A DNA stretch of 64,000 nucleotides, taken from NCBI GenBank assembly GCA_964016885.1, contig OZ024747.1:2883360-2947359 (forward strand). The letters are read 5' to 3'. Positions 1-9,954 of the stretch are shown in pieces. The number at the start of each line of letters is the position of its first letter. The stretch's first letter is position 1. A model generated the notes under the pieces. That model was not told where the DNA came from. It ran no database searches and saw only the letters and a list, made by a program, of their open reading frames with translations. Both the position numbers and the translations under genes were made by a program. The stretch is from Eledone cirrhosa. Its lineage: Eukaryota > Mollusca > Cephalopoda > Octopoda > Eledonidae.

Positions 1-128
1 AAAGAATCAGGGTTGCATCATATACATATTTAATTACGTAACATATGTTTCACTGTCGATCAGCTCGAAGAACAATCGATTAATGATCGAACCTGACTCT
101 GGAATTGGGAGCTCCTCAGATATGTGTT
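1..128 (-). repeat. Fragment of the hammerhead-like fold-back repeat family (copy i)
   Basis: Read on the minus strand, this end of the window has a CTGAGGA box (113-119), the family core containing GAGTCAGGTTCGATC, and GAAAC (47-51) followed by ATAT and GTT. It matches the copies near 10.0, 39.95 and 58.85 kb. The helix-I flanks pair poorly here, so this copy is probably decayed. It runs toward the window edge and may be longer. Confidence 0.6.
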
Positions 129-287
129 CTCACATGTAGACTCACGTCCGTGGTTGAATTGTTATGTAATCATCATCATTTACGTCCATTGTTCTACCCT
201 TGTGTTTCAAATATATATTCAACAATTCATAAGTCTGCTGTCACATGTGAATAAATATAATGATGCTATAGTGATACTTCGTTCCTG

Positions 288-505
288 CTCTGTATCAGTA
301 GGGTGTTGGACACCCTGCTTTGTGGCATAGAGTTAAGGCCGTTTACATACTGGGTTCAAATCCCACCAAGGTTATCTTTGCCTTTCATCTTTACATGGCC
401 TATAAAATAAAGTACCAGTAATACACTGGGGTCAATTTAATTGACTTTCTCCTCCCCCCAAACTGTAGTCCTTGTTCCTAAATCAAAAACTATTATTATT
501 ATTAT
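288..505 (+). mobile_element. tRNA-derived SINE, family A (diverged)
   Basis: A tRNA-like head (TAGGGTGTTGGACACC...GCATAGAGTT), a B-box-like GGGTTCAAATCCC and the family body (TTTGCCTTTCATC, AATAAAGTACCAGTAAT) run in order on the + strand. The copy ends in an (ATT)n tail. The consensus comes from about 15 related copies in this window. Internal pol III promoter boxes are expected for this class. Confidence 0.75.
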
Positions 506-775
506 CATTTGTAATACTTTTATTCTGGCAGATGTTACACTGACACTATACCAAAAGAGCAAGCCCATAGCCAATGGCGAACGTTCCTTTGGATCATTCC
601 TTCTCCTTCACCTTTCCAACACCCTTCTTAGAATCTTTGCTCTCCCTAGCAAGGTTGTTTTCTACAACAATCCTCTCCTAGTTTCTCAAGCCATGTATCT
701 AACCCCTTACTATTGTTTAACGCCCATACACAAAACGCCAGCACCAACAGTTTTGCAAGAGATGTCAATATGAAT
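505..775 (-). pseudogene. LINE 3' fragment, C-terminus with 'LLG.AKILRRVL' motif
   Basis: Minus-strand translation gives a decayed frame with QKTTLLGRAKILRRVLERW. It resembles the C-terminal motif at 23885-24010 (QKIVLMGTAHILRKILSI), which I recognise from non-LTR retrotransposon reverse transcriptases of invertebrates. The 3' end (GTGTCAGTGTAA...ATTACAAATGATAATAAT) recurs at 25150-25240. Several in-frame stops show it is dead. The neighbouring SINE abuts its (ATA)n tail. Confidence 0.45.
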
Positions 776-839
776 GGACCTGTTATTTTTATTTAAAGAC
801 ATTTTTTCCAATTCCAACCCGCCCGTCCCCTCAGTCTAT
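776..839. other. Short stretch with no recognised content
   Basis: AT-rich sequence between a LINE end and the Penelope-like repeat. Nothing is recognised. Confidence 0.4.
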
Positions 840-985
840 CTTATTTCTCATTCTTTCTTCTGATGAAGGACTAGCATCTGAAACGTTAAGACCTTCTTCC
901 TGCTATATCAAGCATTAACCTAATATATCCCTTCCATATACTGTACCGATTGTGTTGTTATTTCTGTTTACCTTTTACATATATA
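840..985 (+). repeat. Penelope-like-element terminal repeat candidate (copy 1)
   Basis: About 120 bp is nearly identical to 27171-27290 (AAGGACTAGCATCTGAAACG, then CTGCTATATCAAGCATTAAC, then CTGTACCGATTGTGTTG). Both copies run into (AT)n. The leading part carries the hammerhead-like motif listed separately. Minimal hammerheads in the flanking repeats of Penelope-like elements are established for metazoans. Assigning this repeat to that class is inference, because no reverse transcriptase of that type is visible here. Confidence 0.45.
856..891 (+). ncRNA. Minimal hammerhead-ribozyme-like motif
   Basis: Visible elements: TCTT (856-859), core CTGATGA (860-866), a weak helix II (GGA...TCT), GAAAC (880-884), GTT (885-887), then AAGA (888-891). 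AAGA pairs with TCTT as a 4-bp helix I. Helix III is only the self-complementary ACGT, so it would have to form between two molecules, as proposed for minimal hammerheads of Penelope-like elements. The cleavage triplet would be GUU rather than the preferred GUC. Activity is unknown. Confidence 0.45.
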
Positions 986-1030
986 TATACATGAATGTAT
1001 GTATAGTATATTTGATAATATAGCGTATGT

Positions 1031-1325
1031 TTAATTAAAAACATTTTGAAGACCGGTCGCTATGAATTTTAAAGTAGTGACTATGTCATTTACTCATTCT
1101 TGGTAAAAACAAAGAGGAGTAATCAGCTCTTAGACATTACTGGAGTTCTATAAGAATCCAATTTCTATAATTCTCAGCAGAAACAAAGGGGTGAGTAGTC
1201 TTGATAACTGCTAATGAGCGAGAAACAGGACTATCGATTACTCCCCTTTGTTTTTGCCAAGAATAAGTGACATATTCACTACTTTAAAATTCATAGCGAA
1301 TGGTCTTCAAAATGTGTTTAATTAA
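1031..1325. mobile_element. MITE with ~90-bp terminal inverted repeats flanked by TTAATTAA
   Basis: The left arm (1031-1124) and right arm (1236-1325) are nearly complementary over ~90 bp: TTTTGAAGACC...TTTAAAGTAGTGA against its reverse complement, with a few mismatches. Both ends abut TTAATTAA, so a TTAA target-site duplication is possible. No coding capacity is seen. The superfamily is unresolved because the ends do not start with CCC. Confidence 0.65.
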
Positions 1326-1548
1326 TCATACAGTATAAAGCTAGTATGTGTACGGGAGATAGCTGTGTGAAGAATTACTTTTAAGTGGATGTAGATTGAA
1401 TAGCACTACCTTCATATCTTGGTTAACAGAATACCTTTCAGTGAGAGATTTAAAATGACAAGACTGATGCTCTTGAGACTGCAGGTTTTAAATTTAGAGA
1501 TTTCCTTCTCTATGTATACATAGAGCCTTTCCTTATGATTTCTTTTGA

Positions 1549-1591
1549 ATGAAACAGTTCTAGTCTTGTAGAGGCCATTTCTATATTAAAC
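1549..1591 (-). repeat. Short repeat module ('gaatgaaacagttctag')
   Basis: A ~40-bp module (GAATGAAACAGTTCTAGTC...TTTCTATATTA) is also present at 33314-33351 and twice, in inverted orientation, at 62967-63059. It abuts an (AT)n array in each case. Its origin is unknown. Confidence 0.5.
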
Positions 1592-1594
1592 TTG

Positions 1595-1595
<1 letters not shown>

Positions 1596-1678
<83 letters not shown>
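1596..1678. repeat. (AT)n-(AC)n-(AT)n microsatellite
   Basis: A compound dinucleotide array. The open frame across it is a repeat artefact. Confidence 0.95.
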
Positions 1679-1832
1679 GAAGTGGTTACACAACAGTTAG
1701 TTCACCATACCGAGAACAATTGTTTCACCTTAGCGGATCCTCAGCTCGTAATGGACATGGTTATACCTAACTCGTCTCATGGACTGAGTGCTCTACCACT
1801 AAGGATATTACCTTCCAGTGTTCTACCACTAT
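1679..1832 (-). mobile_element. tRNA-like short repeat, family T (copy 1)
   Basis: The minus strand reads ATCCTTAGTGGTAGAGCACT then CAGTCCATGAGACGAGTT, close to the D-arm/A-box end of a tRNA. The far end reads TCGGTATGGTGAACTAACTG. The second copy at 6425-6563 shares all of this. It is probably a short pol III-derived element. It lies between two AT arrays. Confidence 0.5.
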
Positions 1833-1853
1833 ATATATATATATATATATAAA

Positions 1854-2215
1854 ATAGAAAACGAAAAATCAGTGATGCATCTGAACTCAATTTATTGTGT
1901 GTTACAATTGTTTCGCCGGCGGACAGCTCGAGACGCGATCATTGTGTGGATCTGTCTGATTCTGGACCTGCAGGTTCTCAGAGAATATGCTCCGATATCA
2001 TTAGATGTGTCCGTTGAACCTGCAGGTCCAGAATCAGACATATCCACACAACGATCGCGTCTCGAGCTGTCCTCCAGGGAAACAATTGTAACACACAATA
2101 AATTGAGTTCAGATGCAGCACTGATTTTTCGTTTTCTATTCTATCATACTCTGCTCTGTAATAGCATAGAGTGCTCAACCGGCATACCGCCTATGAAAGC
2201 ATCTTAGCTACCATC
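1854..2215. mobile_element. Fold-back element, inverted dimer of the hammerhead-like family (copy ii)
   Basis: Two ~125-bp arms (about 1854-1980 and 2014-2142) are near-perfect reverse complements, sharing GAAAACGAAAAATCAGTG, ACAATTGTTTC and CTGCAGGTTC. A ~70-bp tail (CATACTCTGCTCTGTAATAG...) follows and recurs at 10141-10235 and 59015-59090. The right arm has GAAAC (2079-2083), AATT, GTA and then ACACA, which pairs with TGTGT (2006-2010). The CTGANGA box is degraded to CCGTTGA. No ORF is expected. Confidence 0.7.
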
Positions 2216-2217
2216 AG

Positions 2218-2590
<373 letters not shown>

Positions 2591-2935
2591 GTCATAGATC
2601 AAAGTTCCCCTTTACTCACAGTATTTATGTCCACCTATTTTCTCAGAATTGCTTGATGTCCCCCTCCCCTCTCTGAATATCATGTTCTTTTCATCTTAGT
2701 TTGTAGCATTGCCATATATTGTAAACATAGTGACAGTTATTAATGTCAGAATATGGATTTTACTTTTCCTCATATATAGAGAAAAATCATTCTGGGATTT
2801 CTGCTACTTCAGTAAATCCTTCTCCCCTCCTGCAGTCCCTCACAGAAGTGTGATGATACACCCACAGATTTAACAGTAACAACTACCTTTATAGTAGCTA
2901 GGAAGTCTTCTATATATTTTTACCAATGCATTTCA
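2591..2935. other. Non-coding, nothing recognised
   Basis: AT-rich unique-looking DNA. No frame, RNA or repeat is recognised. Confidence 0.4.
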
Positions 2936-3172
2936 TGTGTATATATATATATATATGTGGGTGTGTGTGTATATATATATGTGGGTGTGTGTGTATATAT
3001 ATATATATGTGGGTGTGTGTGTATATATATATGTGGGTGTGTGTGTATATATATATATGTGGGTGTGTGTGTATAATTATATATAAGTTGTAGTGCACCT
3101 CAACACTGTACTCAATAATTTTCATTATTACATATAAATAATCTATATTTATGTACATATATATACATATAT

Positions 3173-3230
<58 letters not shown>

Positions 3231-3232
3231 TA
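2936..3232. repeat. (AT)n with GTGGGTGTGTGTGT units, then (AT)n
   Basis: Five ~30-bp units of ATATATGTGGGTGTGTGTGT at 2950-3075, a 75-bp non-repeat gap, and a second (AT)n at 3158-3231. Confidence 0.9.
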
Positions 3233-3329
3233 GCAATGACCTCAAGTCACTGAAATGTAGAGAGGACTGGGACTTATAAAGGTGAATAAAAGAAAATGGA
3301 GCTTGCAAGCCCCAATAATGCTTCACAGC

Positions 3330-3765
3330 CAGACCAAGGACACCGTGGTTAAAAAATAATACTGGTTCTCTGACAAAAGCACCCAGTCCACCCTGTAAAG
3401 GGGTAGTGCTACAGCTACTAAAATGCTCCCAGTACATATCATAAAGTAGTTGGTGTTAGGAAGGTCACCCAGCCATAGAAACCATGCTCCCGGTACATGG
3501 TTTAAAGTAATTATTGTTATGAAAAGCTTCCAGCTGTAAACATCATGCTCCCATTACAGCCTGTAAAGTGGTTGACATTAGGAAGGACATCCTCCAAAAT
3601 AAAACAAACCCAAATGAAGCATGTAAGAAGGTCATAGTCACCTGACCAATCTAGCCTCATCACATGACAGTCATCTAACCCATGCAAGCATGAAAAAAGA
3701 GGTTAAACAGCTAGCATGGAAGATGGACATTAAACGATGGTAATGATGATGATGATGAAGATGAT
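3330..3765 (+). mobile_element. Family B SINE/LINE-tail repeat with internal triplication
   Basis: It carries the family B body (AAAGCACCCAGTCCACCCTG, GTGTTAGGAAGG, CACCTGACC) and the tail (CATGCAAGCATGAAAAAAG, GACATTAAACGATGG) ending in (GAT)n. A ~65-bp piece, CATGCTCCC...TAAAGT..TTG..GTTAGGAAGG, is present three times (about 3423, 3485 and 3547). This suggests local tandem duplication before or after insertion. Confidence 0.7.
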
Positions 3766-4464
3766 ATATATTGCTCTTTCCCACATCCTGTAGCAAAGAT
3801 GAGGGTCACTGCAACCTTATTCAAACAGAATAAAATTATAAAGTACCAGGAATTCAGTGCACCACTTTCTTCAGGCTGTGACATTTGAGATGTTTCACTG
3901 TATGGATCTTTTAATGAGGTTTTTGTCAGTATTGGTGGCCCATCTTGCCAATGTTTCAGGTGATGTGAGGGTACTTGGTTATTCCATTACCTTAGCCTTG
4001 CTGTCACCCACAGCAATGTTGTAGGTGTGTTGGCTTATTTAGATAATTGTCAGAGGGAAACCAGTGCCCCTTGCTGCAGCATCTTATTGACAGTGTTCCT
4101 ATATACACCTATATTTACCACTTTTGTTTCCATCTCCTCTCTTTTTATTTGATGTCACTGTCTACACAGATCCAACACCTGGGTATTTAACACCCTAGGC
4201 TAGCTCCACAAAGTGTGTCTCCTTCTCCAAAATAAAATAATCTCAAGTAAACACATTGGCAAGCTGACAAACCTATTTTTTGATACTTACTTCTCTAACC
4301 AGAAGAAGGAAATTACTAAGCCTGAATTTTCTACTACACAATCCACACACACCCATGACAAATCATGTTACACCACTTTGGATTTTCCCACAATGTTGCT
4401 ATACAAAAAAGATGTTTAATAATTTATTTATTGATCACAGCAAATTATTATATATATAAGTTAA
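3766..4464. other. Non-coding, nothing recognised
   Basis: Unique-looking sequence. A stretch near 3880-4030 (TTTGTCAGTATTGGTGGCC, GATGTGAGGGTACTTGGTTA) resembles 37018-37120, so it may be an old dispersed repeat. Confidence 0.35.
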
Positions 4465-4597
4465 TTAGTTATGTAATAAACAACATAAGATAATTATTTC
4501 ATTTACCAGTGGTTTCTTGAAGACAGACACAACATCTGTCTTCAAGAAACCACTGGTAAATGAAATAATTATCTTATGTTGTTTATTACATAACTAA
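4465..4597. repeat. Perfect 63-bp inverted repeat, 7-nt loop
   Basis: Arms 4465-4527 and 4535-4597 are exact reverse complements over all 63 bases, with the loop CACAACA. No terminal signature of a transposon is visible. It looks like a recent snap-back duplication. Confidence 0.9.
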
Positions 4598-5366
4598 TAA
4601 GCTCTGTAGCCTACATAGAGCACTCTTTTTTCATATACCTTTCTGACCGAAATACTTCATTTATAAGTTAATTATACAAATTTGTATAAAACTGTGACCC
4701 TTAACTGTTCAGTAACGCACTTCTTTGTGGTTTGTGCCCTAGGCAACCACCTAATTGACCTTAACTGCTAGAAATAGCAACCAAATCTTTTTTTTTTTTA
4801 AGAAATGAAAAGTTCCATATTTGATAATGTAGTCTGAAATGAAGTATGTTTGAAAAGACAGAATAACCATGACTTGAAATAACTTTGATCATAAATCTAC
4901 TCAGTCAGAACTGAATAGGAGTTGAAAAACAGCAAAATATGTGGCATTAATACATTCATTTATCAACTCTGCTTTTCCTTTGACTTTCAATGCTATATAT
5001 TTAATGTTGAAGCTCAATAACTAAATACATTCTATAAAGACTGACAGTTTCTTTTACTTATGTAACTGGCAAGGCTCTCTCATCTACTAAAGACTTAAGG
5101 AAAAGCTGTGATGTAACTGATACTAGCAGCAAACACAGAAACATCTACTACATAACGACTGATTTATCTGCTTTCAATCTTTGTCAACTGCTGCCCAGTT
5201 CAATCAAAAATTGTATTTTATGTAGAAAAGAACTTTTTATCAAATATTCTCAACACATCATTATATCCATCCTATTTACCTTACTTATTAACTTTAACAA
5301 CTGGAAAGTTTTATCTATAAAAGACATAAAAATTATGTACCACATTTTTGTATGTTATGCTCGTAT
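4598..5366. other. Non-coding, nothing recognised
   Basis: AT-rich, no convincing frame or repeat. Confidence 0.4.
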
Positions 5367-5592
5367 GTAAGTGGACGTGGAGGTGCCACGATAAAAAAGC
5401 ACCCAGCACTCACTATAAATGAGGTTGGTGTTAAAAAGGGCATCCAGCTGTAGAAACCAAGCCAAAATCAGTTCTGTATGAGCAAGACATGGTCACCTGA
5501 CCTAACATTGCCCACAACAGGACAACTAATCTAACCCATGCTAGCGTGGAAAAATGGACGTAAAATGGTGATGATGATGATGAGGATGATAT
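5367..5592 (+). mobile_element. Family B SINE (well preserved)
   Basis: It starts GTGGACGTGGAGGTGCCACG, continues AAGCACCCAGCACTCACT, GAGGTTGGTGTTAAAAAGGG, CATCCAGCTGTAG and GTCACCTGACC, and ends CATGCTAGCGTGGAAAAATG plus (GAT)n. It matches the 3' end of the LINE at 44956-46375, which suggests that LINE-type machinery moved it. Confidence 0.8.
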
Positions 5593-6190
5593 ATGGTTAT
5601 TTATAACTATTTATTGCTATTTTAGAAATTACCTGCCTTTGAAGAACTCTCATATATTCTATCCATGATCACTCTGTGAGAAGCAGGTGAAATTTCAGAA
5701 CAACAAGACTCATTATTTAACCATAATAAAATGAATATTTAAACTCAACTTCAGGAATCAAACATTTCGGCAAGATGTAATATATTTAGTAAGTACCAGA
5801 CTTGGGAGAAAAGTTCTGGGTTTATAATAATCAACTAAAATCTTTCAAGGTGATGCACCAACATGGCTACAGTCTAATGGCAGAAAACTATGAAAGGAAT
5901 GATGGGTTTCCTTACAATATATTTATGAATGAGTCAACTTTTAATTGTAACAAAAGATATATTTTTGTCGCATCACTAGTCTGAGGAGCAGTTCGATACA
6001 GGAGTCAGGTCCATAACTCCTATGAGTTTCCTTGAGCCAATCCTCTGTGAAACGCGTCGATACAGGTCGATACGCAATAAATATTTTTCCTATGTAAACA
6101 AAATTCCCTCATTTTTTCTCTTATATACATTCTGCCTGTGTATAGAGTGCTTGATTTGGTACCAACACCAGTATTTCACCCTACTACCTA

Positions 6191-6193
<3 letters not shown>
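5593..6193. other. Non-coding, nothing recognised
   Basis: A 60-codon frame at 5802-5984 has no recognisable content or splice signals. Confidence 0.4.
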
Positions 6194-6253
<60 letters not shown>

Positions 6254-6262
6254 CATATACAT
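6194..6262. repeat. (AT)n microsatellite
   Basis: A near-pure AT array. Confidence 0.95.
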
Positions 6263-6424
6263 AAACTAGACAGAGCCATAGATATATATATATACAGTGC
6301 CTTTAATCTTATAGTCTTGTTTCATTGATATTTTGTGTGGTTGATTGATGCTGATTGGGAGAGGAAATACTGTAAATATTTTATCAAATGATTCTATGGA
6401 CGTACTTTCTTGTATATATATATA

Positions 6425-6563
6425 TATATAAGTAGTAACACAACAGTTAGACCATTTGTTCTCGGTATGGTGAACTAACTGTTGTGCTACTACTTCTACC
6501 AAACTCGTCCCATGGACTGAGTGCTCTACCACTATAGATATTACCCTCCAGTGTTCTACCTTT
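6425..6563 (-). mobile_element. tRNA-like short repeat, family T (copy 2), with terminal snap-back
   Basis: The minus strand reads TATCTATAGTGGTAGAGCAC then TCAGTCCATGGGACGAG, matching copy 1 at 1679. Its far end is duplicated in inverted orientation: AAGTAGTAACACAACAGTTAG at 6430 against CTAACTGTTGTGCTACTACTT near 6475, enclosing TTGTTCTCGGTATGG. AT arrays lie on both sides. Confidence 0.5.
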
Positions 6564-7096
6564 ATATATATATATATATATATATATAAATATATTGAGG
6601 AATTTGAATTTGTATATAGGTATATAGACACTGTAGGCAATAGATAAGGAAGGAAAGATATAGCATTTCAGATTTTAGAATGATTATCAATGAACTGAAA
6701 GTGTTTTTCTTCATATTCACCACAACATATTAAATATTTAATTTTTATTTTATATCTTGTATAATAATGCTGCCTTATATTTTGATATAATGTTAGTTTA
6801 TATATTATAAACAAAGCATTTTGTCACATGCACTTTATCATAAAGTTATTCAACTAATTTATATCTGTTAAACATGCTATGATAACAATTTATGTATTTT
6901 GATCAAACTTGTTTCCTTATTTAATGATTAAGCTGAATTTTCCTCTGTCAGTTAAATCAAATAACTAACATAGTTCAAAGGCATAACTCTCGTTTTATGA
7001 AATCATTATATCAATTAATTTTCCTTTTTCATTTCTAAAATTTCATCTCAATTTTTTTTATTGCAAAATTAGTTTCCACTAAATCTTTGTATTCAT
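6564..7096. other. AT array, then unrecognised AT-rich DNA
   Basis: (AT)n at 6562-6590. The rest is AT-rich without recognisable features. Confidence 0.4.
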
Positions 7097-7382
<286 letters not shown>

Positions 7383-8098
7383 TATATATGTATGTATATG
7401 TATATATGAGTTTTAAAATTTATTTTGAAAAATTTCTCAACAAATTATTCTACAATATGTTTACATCGGGCAATATAAGAAATAATGTTAAAGGCCTTAA
7501 ATATTTCTATTTCATCCCAGGAGAAAATATTGTGCTATTAGTTCAAGCTTGTTACAACATTCAAACTATTTTTCATGTCACTACAAAATGTTGATTTGAT
7601 AATGTTTTTAAGAGGGACCGTATTTGAAACACATGACTCCATAAAAGCTCATCACAAAGTATTAACATACACACACATAGGTTTATATATATATATATAT
7701 ATATATAAATATATATATAGACACACAGATATCCATACATATATTTAGCATTTGATGTGGGTCTTCTATTGTTAGCATGCATCATTATATAATCTTGGTA
7801 ATTTACTTAGCTGCCTTATATATATAGCCAGCTTTTGGGGTAACCTTGACTATATACACATTTCATCAAAAGATTTCATTAAATATCATCATCATCATTG
7901 TAAACAATTATTTCTTAACAGAAAACTGTCTAAGATATTTAATTGTTTTATCAATAATGATGAAAATAAAGGATTTATGAGAGGGGTTGGTGTTCCCTAT
8001 ATTTTCAGTTGACTTATATAATCTTCCCAACCCCAACTTAATGGACTATATTATACCCCTAGTCTCTCAAACCCATTTCCATCACTATTTCTAACCAA
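7383..8098. other. AT array at 7684-7722, otherwise nothing recognised
   Basis: Apart from one AT microsatellite, no repeat or coding signal is recognised. Confidence 0.4.
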
Positions 8099-8099
8099 A

Positions 8100-8230
8100 A
8101 ATGTATGTCTGTTTTATTTTATCAACTGTGGAAGAATGAAGAACAAATTTGAACTGATAAAATAGTACAAATACCTCAATGTATTTTGACCAATGCTTTA
8201 ATGATTCTACCAATCTATTTTCCTTATAAT
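8100..8230 (-). mobile_element. Decayed family A SINE
   Basis: The minus strand keeps GATTGGTAGAATCATTAAAGC (A-box region), CAGTTCAAATTTG (B box) and TTGATAAAATAAA. The 60-residue frame here is derived from the SINE. Confidence 0.55.
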
Positions 8231-8585
8231 ACCAATTACAATAAAGACAAGTTCTTTGATTTCCAAATCTCACAAAAATGTCTGCAATACCTTCAATATA
8301 CTCAACTAGAAAAATGCAGGAAATGAAACACAGAAAAAAATATAAAATAAAAATCTATATTGCAGTTACATTGATAAGTAAAATGTAGACAAAATAAATA
8401 AAAAAGAACTTTATCTCAAATAAAAAAGGCACAGAATACTAAACAGCTTGAACAACAGAAACCTGCAACAACAAAACTATTTACAAATGTTACATCAATT
8501 TCAAACAGTCTTTAAGTGGAGGAACTATTTACTTCATGATACATATTCCATATACAAACTCCAAAAATATTTATGCTCAGGGACA
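8231..8585. other. Non-coding, nothing recognised
   Basis: A-rich, no recognisable content. Confidence 0.35.
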
Positions 8586-8589
8586 GATA

Positions 8590-8820
8590 TAATGTGGGGC
8601 AGTGGGGGCCCCATTAGCAATGAGTGTAGTAATTCATTTGTGCCCCCAGCTGGGCATTTTAGGTTTAGGATGATTAGAATTTTTAAATTTAATACCTGTA
8701 TTTTCAATTTCAATTACTTGTGCCAAGCTAACTTTAATATGTAAAATTGGGCTGTTTGTGTCTAATATTTTGTGTATGAGGGGGTCCCCCACACCCTAAC
8801 CTGAAGTGCCCTGGTCCCCT
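8590..8820 (+). repeat. Dispersed repeat family C (copy 1)
   Basis: It shares GTGCCCCCAGCTGGGCATTTTAG, TTTAATACCTGTA, AATTACTTGTGCCAAGCTAAC and TTTTGTGTATGAGGGGG with 24230-24470 and 36760-36960. It includes G/C-rich runs in an AT-rich neighbourhood. Its class is unknown and no boxes or coding are recognised. Confidence 0.55.
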
Positions 8821-8821
8821 G

Positions 8822-8882
8822 CTCTTGACACCATGCTAGCATGGAGAATGGACGTTAAATGGGGATGATGAGGATGATGACT
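8822..8882 (+). repeat. Family B 3' tail
   Basis: CATGCTAGCATGGAGAATGG, ACGTTAAATG and a GAT-rich end. It is a 5'-truncated family B copy. Confidence 0.7.
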
Positions 8883-9019
8883 GAAGCTAACCTATTGCAA
8901 AGATTAAAAATCTTACATTTGAGCCCTTTATTTCCATACCTCTGTTGAATCTACACCTTTGCATGGACTTCTCCTTTCTAACAGATATTTTAATTTAACA
9001 TTAACCACTTTAAACTCAC

Positions 9020-9230
9020 CAAATTGACCTGATTCACTTAGTGTAGCAGGTGAGAAAGATGTCATGCTTATAGGCCCTACTTTACAGATGAAGAAATCAA
9101 AAACAACAGAGCATCTTTTATTCAATGGACATCTATACTGATAGTTTAAAATGCTAATAGAATCTGAATAATCTATTACGAAAGTCCTTAGAATTTCTTT
9201 TGTTTTATTCATCCTGGCCAAATTATCAAA
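9020..9230 (-). CDS. Candidate exon of an unknown gene (weak)
   Basis: I do not recognise this. On the minus strand, TTGTTTTACTTTAG precedes an open frame beginning FDNLARMNKTKEIL. It runs 70 codons and ends at TTTG followed by the consensus donor GTGAGT (9014-9019). If the donor is not used, the frame stays open to a stop at 8928. The residue mix (for example YQYRCPLNKRCSVV) looks less biased than the repeat-derived frames nearby. No family motif is seen, and such a combination can arise by chance in AT-rich DNA. Confidence 0.2.
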
Positions 9231-9543
9231 CTAAAGTAAAACAATATATATATTAAATGAAAATGTCTTTGGATTTTGTAAAAAGCCCACTTTATCAATC
9301 TAAATCAATTTAAACTAATTTGGCCTTTTCCAAAGCTTCTCTGGAATGTCAGAAGAAATTGTAAACTTTTCCATTCGATTTATTTGTCGATGCAAACAAA
9401 TGGATAACTTAGTATAGAAACCTAACTATTGTTAGTCAGTAAAACGAGTTGGATTTGATAGTTAAATTAATAAATGGGAGTTTTAAATTAAAGTTTTCTC
9501 TTGAAAAGTTCTAATTTATTAATTCAGATAATTTCCTTATTTA
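9231..9543. other. Non-coding, nothing recognised
   Basis: AT-rich, no recognised feature. Confidence 0.4.
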
Positions 9544-9590
9544 ATATATATATATATATATATATATGGCGGGGGGGGGGGAGGGGTATT
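9544..9590. repeat. (AT)n followed by G-run
   Basis: A short AT array, then ten G and GAGGGG. Confidence 0.85.
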
Positions 9591-9954
9591 AGAAGTAAAA
9601 TGCATTACAAGATTTGTTCTTCTAGAAGATTGTGTTTTATTGTCAAGTCAAATCATTTCAATTTACATTATTATTTTATTTTATATTAATTTAATGATTT
9701 AACATCATTTTTATGATAATGGTAATATGACTTTTGTGATTCTGTTAATACAGATATATATACAGAAATGTCTGGAGCTAGTTGACAACTTCACAACGAT
9801 ATATGACCTGACTTATGACATATCCATATAGTGCTCGACTTATCTATCACCTAAATAAGCTGTAGCATAGGGCTACACACTCTTAAGGACCTCATTTAAA
9901 ATATATATATTTTTTTTCTATCATTTAATATATATATATATATGTGCATATATA

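Noticed and set aside
5802..5984. 60-codon frame starting MGEKFWVYNN
   Set aside because: No splice signals, motif or conservation evidence.
8928..9019. Extension of the minus-strand frame to the stop at 8928
   Set aside because: A consensus GTGAGT donor lies at 9019-9014. The extra codons have no independent support.
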